Source: CAWCDJ01 sp963778675
GTDB lineage: Bacteria > Acidobacteriota > Terriglobia > Bryobacterales > Bryobacteraceae
DNA: 64,000 nucleotides
Direction: 5' to 3'
Assembly (NCBI GenBank): GCA_963778675.1
Contig: CAVZVI010000007.1
Span: 186,001 to 250,000 of the forward strand
The stretch's first letter is position 1; each line of letters opens with the position of its first letter. Below are positions 24,071-30,727 of the stretch, in pieces. Both the position numbers and the translations under genes were made by a program. Below the pieces are notes generated by a model. That model saw nothing but the letters and a program-made list of their open reading frames with translations. It was not told the DNA's origin and did not search any database.

Positions 24071-26563
24071 TTGCTCAACGAAACCGACTTTCTCCTCTGG
24101 TGTAAGCGCCTGGCGTTAACCGAGAAGGCGCAGGCCGCAGTCACTGCAGCACGGTCCCGCAATCCTACACGCCGGGTGGGCGGCGGGCGCAAGAACGTTT
24201 CGGGGCGATATCCCAGCCGGAAGATGGGCGTGACCATCCAGTTTGAAAGCCACCGTGTGGAGTTGCCATTCGTTTACGAACTGGAGCGCGACGCCACTGT
24301 CTTGGAATACTACGACCAGCCGCCGTCGATTCCGCTGTCCTACACGGCGAACGGGAGATCCCTCTCGGTAATGCACACACCGGACTACTTCGTGGTTCGT
24401 CAAGGTTCGGCTGGATGGGAGGAATGCAAAACCTCGGAGGATCTCGAAAAACTCGCCATCAAGAGCCCAAACCGTTACTGCCGGGATAACGAAGGCAAGT
24501 GGTGTTGCCCGCCCGGTCAGGCACACGCATTGACGACAGGGCTGTATTATCGAGTGCGAAGCTCAGAGGAGATCAACTGGATCCTCCAGAGAAACCTGCA
24601 GTTCTTGGAGGACTATCTCCGATTCGATCACGCGAGCGTGGACGGATTCGTCGACCAGGCTGTCAAAGCAGCAGTGCAGAGGGAACCGGGGATCCTTCTG
24701 AGCGATCTCTTGGAGAGGGCCAAAGATGTTGCGAAGCGTGACGACATTTATCTCCTGGTCGCTTCTGGCGAAATCTATGTGGACCTCGGTGCCGCGGCGA
24801 TGGTCGAAACAGAACGGGTTCGCGTCTTTGCCAACCCAGACACCGCCGCTGCGCACCAGCACGCCTGCCCTGATTTGCAGCGATCGGTCGGGACCATCGG
24901 AACCACAACGTCGCTGGTCCAGGCACATGGTGAGGCCTTCCAGCTGCTGACAGCGGCAAGCGCACAGGAATTGAAGGTTGCGAATGTACGCTTCGATGTT
25001 GTGAAGCGCGCCATGGAGGGCGAGGTCGCCCCTGCGGCAGTTCCCGCACGGACCCTGCGTTCATGGTTGGCCCAGTATCGCCTTGCCGCGGAGAAGTACG
25101 GCAACGGATATGTCGGCCTGCTGCCGAGAACTGGGGATCGAGGCAACCGCACCCTCCGCCTGCCGGAGGCATCACACAAACTGCTTGCCGAGTTCATCGC
25201 CAACGACTACGAGAATCTCAAGCAGAAGACGCGGGCAGCCTCATGGGCGGCGCTGAAGCGGGAATGTGAGGAGCGGGGCATTGTCGCGCCGAGCTACGTT
25301 TCATTCTGTCTTGCCGTCCGCGAGCGTCCGGCGTTCGAGCAGGTACTGAAGCGGCAGGGCAGGCGCGCAGCCTATGCTCACGCGGAATTCTATTTCGAGT
25401 TGCAACCCACCACGCCGCGTCATGGAGATCGCCCCTTCGAGATTGGCCACATCGACCATACAGAGTTGGATGTTGAAGTTGTCTGCTCCCTTACCGGCCG
25501 TCCACTCGGACGACCGTGGATGACGATTCTCACCGATGCCTTTTCACGGCGCGGCCTTTCACTCTACCTGACATTCGATGCGCCAAGTTACCGATCCTGC
25601 ATGATGATCCTGCGGGAATGTGTGCGGCGGCATAGTCGCCTGCCCCAGATCCTGGTCCTCGATGGCGGACCCGAGTTCCAGAGCACCTATTTCGAAACCC
25701 TCCTGGCGCGCTACGAAGTCACTAAGAAGACTCGGCCACCGGCGCAGGCCCGCTTCGGCTCCGTTTGCGAGCGGCTATTTGGGACCACGAACACGCAGTT
25801 CATTCACAATCTGCGCGGCAACACGCAGATCACTCGCAACGTGCGTCAGGTCACGAAGTCGGTTAGCCCACAAGGACAGGCGGTGTGGACCCTGGGCGCA
25901 CTGGAAGAACGCCTCAGCGAATACCTCCTTGAGATCTACGATACGGTGGTCCATCCTGCGTTGAGCCTGAGCCCGCGAGAAGCGTTTACGGCCGGACTGG
26001 AATCTTCCGGCCTGCGCGTTCAGCGGACGATCCCGTATGACGAAGACTTCCTGATGGCAACGCTACCGACCACCGCAAGAGGCGTCGCGATGGTCCTTGC
26101 AGGTCGAGGCGTGAAAGTGAAGCAGATCTACTATTGGTCGGATCGCTTCCGGAACCCGGCGGTAGAAGGCACTTGTGTGGCGGTGCGCTACGATCCTTTC
26201 GACGTTGGCACCGCGTACGCTTTCGTGGAACGGCAATGGGTGCGCTGCTACTCGGAGCACCACCTGATATTTCAAGGAAGATCGGAGAAAGAGATCCTCC
26301 TGGCGAGCCACGAGTTACGCCGTCGTAACCAGGTGTGTGCCGGAGGAAAAGCCACGACAGCACGAAAGTTGGCAGACTTTCTGCAAACCGTGGAGAGCGA
26401 GGAGCTGTTACTGGAACAACGAATGCGGGACCGAGAGGGCCAGTCGGCCCGCCGGGCATCGCTCACCGTTGCACCTGATCGGCCTGTTAACGGCGGCGCC
26501 AACCTACAGACACCTCCAAGCCCATGCGCGGGGACTCCGTTCGAGTTGTATGGAGAATTCTGA
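24071..26563 (+). CDS. tnsAB: TnsA-TnsB fusion transposase
   Basis: 830 residues from TTG 24071, preceded by GAGGTGA. Residues about 30-170 are a TnsA-type endonuclease with likely catalytic residues Glu59 (FESHRVE), Asp105 (HTPDYFV) and Glu118/Lys120 (WEECK). Residues about 320-430 hold helix-turn-helix DNA-binding segments. The DDE integrase core follows: Asp462 (IGHIDHTELD), Asp531 (LVLDGGPEF) and Glu567 (CERLFGTT), with 35 residues between the last two. TnsA cuts the 5' ends and TnsB the 3' ends, giving cut-and-paste movement. Natural TnsA-TnsB fusions are known in several Tn7-like groups, including some CRISPR-associated ones, but no Cas genes occur here. TnsB should bind the TAAACCATAACCTTGCCG repeats at the element's ends. 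Confidence 0.95.
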   Translation: MLNETDFLLWCKRLALTEKAQAAVTAARSRNPTRRVGGGRKNVSGRYPSRKMGVTIQFESHRVELPFVYELERDATVLEYYDQPPSIPLSYTANGRSLSVMHTPDYFVVRQGSAGWEECKTSEDLEKLAIKSPNRYCRDNEGKWCCPPGQAHALTTGLYYRVRSSEEINWILQRNLQFLEDYLRFDHASVDGFVDQAVKAAVQREPGILLSDLLERAKDVAKRDDIYLLVASGEIYVDLGAAAMVETERVRVFANPDTAAAHQHACPDLQRSVGTIGTTTSLVQAHGEAFQLLTAASAQELKVANVRFDVVKRAMEGEVAPAAVPARTLRSWLAQYRLAAEKYGNGYVGLLPRTGDRGNRTLRLPEASHKLLAEFIANDYENLKQKTRAASWAALKRECEERGIVAPSYVSFCLAVRERPAFEQVLKRQGRRAAYAHAEFYFELQPTTPRHGDRPFEIGHIDHTELDVEVVCSLTGRPLGRPWMTILTDAFSRRGLSLYLTFDAPSYRSCMMILRECVRRHSRLPQILVLDGGPEFQSTYFETLLARYEVTKKTRPPAQARFGSVCERLFGTTNTQFIHNLRGNTQITRNVRQVTKSVSPQGQAVWTLGALEERLSEYLLEIYDTVVHPALSLSPREAFTAGLESSGLRVQRTIPYDEDFLMATLPTTARGVAMVLAGRGVKVKQIYYWSDRFRNPAVEGTCVAVRYDPFDVGTAYAFVERQWVRCYSEHHLIFQGRSEKEILLASHELRRRNQVCAGGKATTARKLADFLQTVESEELLLEQRMRDREGQSARRASLTVAPDRPVNGGANLQTPPSPCAGTPFELYGEF

Positions 26564-27715
26564 ATGACAGTGACGACCGGATTTCCACGGGAACTACTGA
26601 CCAGGCCGTCTGCGGAAAGGCTGGCTTACTTTCGGGCGTATACGGTGGCCCACCCACTGCTTGCAGAAGCGAAAGAGAAGTTGATGGCCTCCATCTCCGA
26701 GTCGGAGCCCAACTCACTGGTATTCGTGTTTGGGCCGACAGGCGTCGGAAAGACAACGCTCAGACTCAAGGTCGAGCAAGTCATCAGCAATGACCTTCGG
26801 TCTGGTTTGGAGCAGGACCGCGGTCGGATTCCGGTAGTGGGTGTGGAGGCGATCGCGCCGGAATCTGGCCGGTTCTGCTGGTCGGATCATTTCAGGAGAT
26901 TGTTGGTGGCCATGAACGAACCTCTGCTGGACTGTAAGCGCGATGAGGAGACACTTTACGTGAGGCCCACCGCAACATTCGGAGCGAAATCGACCGCGGC
27001 CGAGTTTCGGCATGCGGTCGAGCAGGCATTGCGATTCAGACGACCTGCCGCCGTCATGATCGATGAGGCGCAGCACTTGTCGAAGATGGCTTCCGGCCGC
27101 CGACTACTTGATCAACTTGACGTCATCAAATCGATAGCCAATCAGACGCGAATCGTCCACGTATTGTTCGGCACGTATGACCTGCTCTCCTTCAGAAACC
27201 TCAACGGGCAGCTCAGCAGACGGAGCCTGGATGTCCACTTCCCGCGGTACCGGGCGGAGTCGGCCTCTGAGCGGCAGGTGTTCGTCAATGTAGTGGGATC
27301 ATTCGCCAATCACATGCCTCTGCCCGAGCAGCCGGATCTCGCCAGGGAATGGGAGTTTCTCTACGAGAGGAGCATTGGCTGCGTCGGCATTCTCAAACAG
27401 TGGCTCACGAGGGCGTTGCACTCGGTGTTGCGGCGTAACGGGAACACGATCGTCCGCAAGGATCTGGAGGCTCAAGCCCTGTCCGTTATGCAATGCGAGA
27501 AGATTCTCTCAGAGACTGCTGAAGGAGAGTCGCGTGCGGCGGAACCGGCAGAGGCGCGTGGTGCGCTTCAGGTGCGGTTGGGTCTCCCAACCTGCGCGGC
27601 ACACATGATCGGCGACGTGAACAAACCGGCGGTCCCGCGAAGCACGAGGCGGCCGGGAATGCGTCGGCCGCAACGGGACCGAATAGGAGTGGCAGTTAAT
27701 GCAGGCAAACTTTGA
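26564..27715 (+). CDS. tnsC: TnsC/TniB family AAA+ ATPase
   Basis: 383 residues, starting one base after the tnsAB stop. Walker A is GPTGVGKTT (residues 57-65) and Walker B is VMIDEAQH (164-171); the sensor region HVLFGTYDLL and an arginine-rich segment (LSRRSLDVHFPRY) follow. TnsC polymerises on DNA with ATP and links the target selector (TniQ/TnsD) to the TnsAB transposase. The C-terminal about 60 residues are rich in Arg/Pro and predicted disordered. The 3' end overlaps the tniQ start by 17 nt. Confidence 0.93.
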   Translation: MTVTTGFPRELLTRPSAERLAYFRAYTVAHPLLAEAKEKLMASISESEPNSLVFVFGPTGVGKTTLRLKVEQVISNDLRSGLEQDRGRIPVVGVEAIAPESGRFCWSDHFRRLLVAMNEPLLDCKRDEETLYVRPTATFGAKSTAAEFRHAVEQALRFRRPAAVMIDEAQHLSKMASGRRLLDQLDVIKSIANQTRIVHVLFGTYDLLSFRNLNGQLSRRSLDVHFPRYRAESASERQVFVNVVGSFANHMPLPEQPDLAREWEFLYERSIGCVGILKQWLTRALHSVLRRNGNTIVRKDLEAQALSVMQCEKILSETAEGESRAAEPAEARGALQVRLGLPTCAAHMIGDVNKPAVPRSTRRPGMRRPQRDRIGVAVNAGKL

Positions 27716-29387
27716 TTCCTGGGATCTGGTGCCGGTCTCGATTCCGGCCCGAAGCCGCCTTCATTCGATTGAGCCGATCGGCATAGGTACGCCATTCGTC
27801 GAAAGCTTGACCGGCTACATGATCCGGGTTGCCGCCTCGCACGCGGTGCGCGTAAGCGACCTGATTGAGTACGAACTTCGAAGTAGCATTCCATATTTTC
27901 ACGCACCAGCAGGGCTTCCAAACGCAATCAACGGCGTCAACGAAAACGCGCGGAGTTGGGTCTCAGCGCTTGAGAGGTTCACGCTCCGCGACAATCTCCA
28001 ACTCTTGACGCTGTTGCCGTTTGCATCATTTCTCCCCACACCGTTCCTCATTCGGCAGGAACGCGCGTGGTGTCCCCGGTGCTATGAATCTCAAAAGGCC
28101 CAGGGACAGGATGTGTATGAACAGTTGGTCTGGTGCCTGCAATCCGTTGAGATCTGCCCGTTGCATAAGACGCCGCTGGAAACTTCATGCCCCGCATGTC
28201 ATCGAGGACTGCGACCGCTATGTGCCGTATCGCGGCCCGGCTTTTGCTCCCGGTGTTACAAGTGGTTGGGATTCCCGCGACCCTCAACGCCAGAAACCCT
28301 CCCGACGGACTACCAGGCCTGGGTTGCTCAACAGTTTGGGCAACTCTTGGAAATCGCTCCACATGCCCAGCCAGTCGGAAAGGAGAACATCCAGAAGATT
28401 CTCGTACGTTATGTGGCTTCATTCGCTGAAGGGAGCAGGGTGACAATCGCCGAGAGCGCCGGTTGTTGCCGGAGCTCCTTCTACAACTGGTACAAGGGCG
28501 CATCGACCGCGCGCGTCGACCTGCTACTGCGAATGTGCCACAAGTTAAGGATTCCGCTGACGTCCCTGGTCACGGGGGCCATCGCAGAGCCGGAAGGCGA
28601 CGCCCGCGCTGACGCAGCAAGGCAGGGGCGCCGACGGCGGCCCCTGAGGCCGCCGGACCAGATCCGCGAAGTACTTCGCCTGGCTACGAAGGAGCAACCC
28701 GCGCCCAGCATTGGCGAGGTAGCGGAACGGCTCGGGTATTCGGCGCCAACTCAGCTTTATCAGGTGGATGGCGATATGTGCAAACTGATCGTGCGGAACT
28801 TCAACAAATCCGGACGTAATCATTGGTGGAGGAGGGGTGGCACCGAGTCTGTCGATGAATCCGGTATCAGGAAGGCGCTCAAAGAATCGCTTTCGCGCGA
28901 AATACCTATCCCCATATATCGGAGTGCCAAGGCGTGTGGATTTGAAACCGAAGGCCCGCTGACGGCGAGATTCCCGGAGATTTGCCGGGCGATCAAAGCG
29001 AAGCGCGCTGCCGTCCAGTTGGCGCGGCGAAGCAGAGTCGCGTCAACACTCAGAGCAGCGCTCAGCGAGGACCCGCCCCCAACTGTGGAGGAGGTTGCCA
29101 GCCGGCTGGGCTACGCCGGCAACAGCCTAGGCGCCTGGGAGCCGCGTTTGTGCGCAAGGCTGATCGAACGCCGCCGTAGGTTTGCTGAACAATCCAAGAG
29201 GGCGCTGAAGAACCGGCTGAATGTTGTGCTGAAGGAGAATCCGCCACCCTCATTGCGAGAGGTACATGCGCGGCTCGGTGTCACCAAGGCTATCTGTCGC
29301 AATTTTCCCGAGATTCACCGCGCCATTTCTGCGAGGCATCGGGAGTTCCAGAGGCAGGCGCAGTCCGCCAGTCGCTCACCTTGTTAG
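27699..29387 (+). CDS. tnsD: TnsD-like TniQ target-selection protein with tandem C-terminal repeats
   Basis: 562 residues from ATG 27699 (ribosome site TAGGAG). The TniQ domain occupies about residues 20-200, with paired zinc ligands CPRC (125-128), C153/H156, C164/C167 and C183/C186. It is followed by a helix-turn-helix-like segment (AESAGCCRSSFYNWYKGAS) and then about four repeats of 50-60 residues (approximately 320-372, 387-438, 443-493, 498-545). These share the pattern PPPS.xEVAxRLGY followed by FPExCRAIxxR. Such repeats are typical of TnsD, where they read a specific DNA attachment site. This fits insertion just downstream of the GNAT gene. Longer than minimal TniQ (about 350-400). Confidence 0.9.
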   Translation: MQANFDSWDLVPVSIPARSRLHSIEPIGIGTPFVESLTGYMIRVAASHAVRVSDLIEYELRSSIPYFHAPAGLPNAINGVNENARSWVSALERFTLRDNLQLLTLLPFASFLPTPFLIRQERAWCPRCYESQKAQGQDVYEQLVWCLQSVEICPLHKTPLETSCPACHRGLRPLCAVSRPGFCSRCYKWLGFPRPSTPETLPTDYQAWVAQQFGQLLEIAPHAQPVGKENIQKILVRYVASFAEGSRVTIAESAGCCRSSFYNWYKGASTARVDLLLRMCHKLRIPLTSLVTGAIAEPEGDARADAARQGRRRRPLRPPDQIREVLRLATKEQPAPSIGEVAERLGYSAPTQLYQVDGDMCKLIVRNFNKSGRNHWWRRGGTESVDESGIRKALKESLSREIPIPIYRSAKACGFETEGPLTARFPEICRAIKAKRAAVQLARRSRVASTLRAALSEDPPPTVEEVASRLGYAGNSLGAWEPRLCARLIERRRRFAEQSKRALKNRLNVVLKENPPPSLREVHARLGVTKAICRNFPEIHRAISARHREFQRQAQSASRSPC

Positions 29388-29431
29388 AATTGCGTGGTGC
29401 ATGCCGATATGACAAGGGCAGCGGATCCGGA

Positions 29432-30076
29432 ATGGCAGCGCTAGAAGAAACTGTCCGTCCACTCGTCGAGCCGGAACGGAGACTGCTCAAAAACAGAATA
29501 TCGTCACTACACCGTCGGCGAAAGAGATATCGGAGGAGAATGGTGACAGTCGCGCTTGTCCTCTGGACGGGTGGCAGCGCATTGACGTTGCTCGCCAGTC
29601 GGGCGACATCGGATTGGCCCACTGTATTGCTTGCTTGGGCTGGAATTGCCGCGCTAATTGCGGTCTGGGCACTCCTTGAGGAACGCTCTAAGGGCTTGGC
29701 CCGCGTGCGCTCTTACGAGGATTCACTGCGACGGAATGAAGCCCACGTGATTCGAATCCAATCTGACGAGATGGTGGTATTTGAGGAACAAGAAGACGAA
29801 GGCGCGCGTTACGCGTTCCAGGTTGGAGATCGCATTGTATTCGTTGCGGGGCAGGATTTCTATCCTTCCGCCAAGTTCCCGAACAGCGATTTTTCTCTGG
29901 TGGAGATCACCGATAGCCGAGGTACCCTGGTCGAAATGATAATCGACTCAGCCGGCAAAAAGCTCCAGCCCATTCGGACGATCGCTGCCGAACTGCAATC
30001 AAAGTTCAGGATCCCTGAGCACCTACAAATTCTTCAAGGCAAGCTGGAAGACATTGATCGCCTCTTGGCCGAATGA
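29432..30076 (+). CDS. Two-helix membrane protein, probable transposon cargo
   Basis: 214 residues from ATG 29432; a TTG 51 bp upstream in frame would overlap tniQ and is less likely. A basic stretch (RRRKRYRRR) precedes two hydrophobic segments (about residues 38-55 and 65-85), then a soluble, acidic domain of about 130 residues. The overall layout resembles small bacterial membrane proteins with a PH-like or YcxB-like soluble part, but I do not recognise the family. It is the last gene before the right end of the transposon and is the only gene with no obvious role in transposition. Confidence 0.7.
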   Translation: MAALEETVRPLVEPERRLLKNRISSLHRRRKRYRRRMVTVALVLWTGGSALTLLASRATSDWPTVLLAWAGIAALIAVWALLEERSKGLARVRSYEDSLRRNEAHVIRIQSDEMVVFEEQEDEGARYAFQVGDRIVFVAGQDFYPSAKFPNSDFSLVEITDSRGTLVEMIIDSAGKKLQPIRTIAAELQSKFRIPEHLQILQGKLEDIDRLLAE

Positions 30077-30183
30077 TCGACTCCCCGGGAGCAACAGTAC
30101 CCCAAACTAGCCGACCTGTTCCCAGCGAGATTCTTCAAAACCGTAATTCAGGGCGCACGTTTTCAGATTGCGCCACGTCCAAA

Positions 30184-30203
30184 TAAACCATAACCCTGCC
30201 AAA
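30184..30203 (+). repeat. TnsB-type binding repeat near the right end, orientation as in the left end
   Basis: TAAACCATAACCCTGCCAAA. It abuts the right terminal repeat but faces the opposite way, so the two form a head-to-head pair. It differs from left copies 2 and 3 in a few bases at its 3' side. Confidence 0.7.
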
Positions 30204-30228
30204 CGGCAACATTATGCCTTAAGTGACA
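30202..30228 (-). repeat. Right terminal inverted repeat of the transposon
   Basis: Read inward on the minus strand it begins TGTCACTTAA, followed by GGCATAATGTTGCCG. It matches the left end at about 19 of 25 positions and ends the element with ACA-3' on the plus strand. Confidence 0.85.
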
Positions 30229-30233
30229 AAGCA
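30229..30233. repeat. Right copy of 5-bp target-site duplication (AAGCA)
   Basis: AAGCA directly follows the ACA end of the transposon and equals the pentamer at 23479-23483. Joining the flanks restores a continuous intergenic sequence between the GNAT gene and blaI. Confidence 0.9.
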
Positions 30234-30261
30234 GGGACTGGCGTCCAGCAGATTCCAACCT

Positions 30262-30317
30262 CCTAAACTTTTAGTTGACAACCCCGCTTCTCGCGTGCAT
30301 AATCCTAATTGTTTAGG
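30262..30317 (+). promoter_or_regulatory. blaI promoter flanked by two operator-like palindromes
   Basis: TTGACA (30275-30280), exactly 17 bp, then CATAAT (30298-30303) form a near-consensus promoter. CTAAA-CT-TTTAG (30263-30274) abuts the -35 box, and CCTAA-N4-TTAGG (30304-30317) follows the -10 box and overlaps the ribosome site AGGAGG (30315-30320). Both palindromes share the half-site CTAA(A). BlaI-type repressors bind such dyads and repress their own gene, so autoregulation is likely. Confidence 0.65.
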
Positions 30318-30325
30318 AGGAGAAG

Positions 30326-30727
30326 TTGCCCAGACGCAAGAGCCCCGACCAGCAGCTCACCCCGCTCGAGCTGGAAATCATGAACGTTCTCTGGGAGACC
30401 GGGCCCGCCAACGTTCAGACCGTTCAGGCCGGCATCAAGGGCCGCGAGCTTGCCTACACCACCGTCCAGACTATGCTCAACGTCCTCCACCGCAAAGGCA
30501 AAGTCAAACGCCAGTTGAAAGACCGCGCCTACCTCTACCGCCCGGTTCTCAGCCGCCGGAAGGCGGTTTCGCAGGCGGTCGGCGACATGCTCGACCGTTT
30601 CTTTGGAGGTTCAGCCGATAATCTCGTGCTCAACCTGGTGGAAACCCGGCACCTGACCCCGGAGAAACTCGCGCAGATTCAAAAGCTGCTGCGCCAGCCG
30701 CGGGAGGAGCAAAATGGAAACGATTAG
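30326..30727 (+). CDS. BlaI/MecI/CopY family repressor
   Basis: 133 residues from TTG 30326, six nt after AGGAGG. The winged helix is clear (LTPLELEIMNVLWETGPANV, TTVQTMLNVLHRKGKVKR). The C-terminal helices for dimerisation and BlaR1-linked cleavage are present. It precedes a BlaR1-like protease gene with a 14-nt overlap, which is the standard sensor-repressor pair. In Acidobacteria such pairs are numerous and not restricted to beta-lactam response. Confidence 0.93.
   Translation: MPRRKSPDQQLTPLELEIMNVLWETGPANVQTVQAGIKGRELAYTTVQTMLNVLHRKGKVKRQLKDRAYLYRPVLSRRKAVSQAVGDMLDRFFGGSADNLVLNLVETRHLTPEKLAQIQKLLRQPREEQNGND

Larger units (their letters stand above)
23484..30228 (+). mobile_element. Complete Tn7-like transposon (TnsA-TnsB fusion, TnsC, TnsD-like TniQ), 6,745 bp
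   Basis: Both ends can be placed to the base: the left end begins TGTGACTTAA and the right end, read inward, begins TGTCACTTAA, flanked by the perfect 5-bp duplication AAGCA. Contents in order: a small DUF6788-like gene, a TnsA-TnsB fusion, TnsC/TniB ATPase, TnsD-like TniQ and a two-helix membrane protein. No Cas genes and no CRISPR array are inside, so this is not a CRISPR-guided element. It sits 22 bp past the stop of a GNAT gene with the tnsA side proximal, the same geometry as Tn7 downstream of glmS. All core genes look intact, so the element may be active. Confidence 0.95.

Noticed and set aside
23484..30228. Possible CRISPR-associated transposon
   Set aside because: TnsA-TnsB fusions occur in some CRISPR-guided elements, but no cas gene and no repeat-spacer array are present inside or beside the element.
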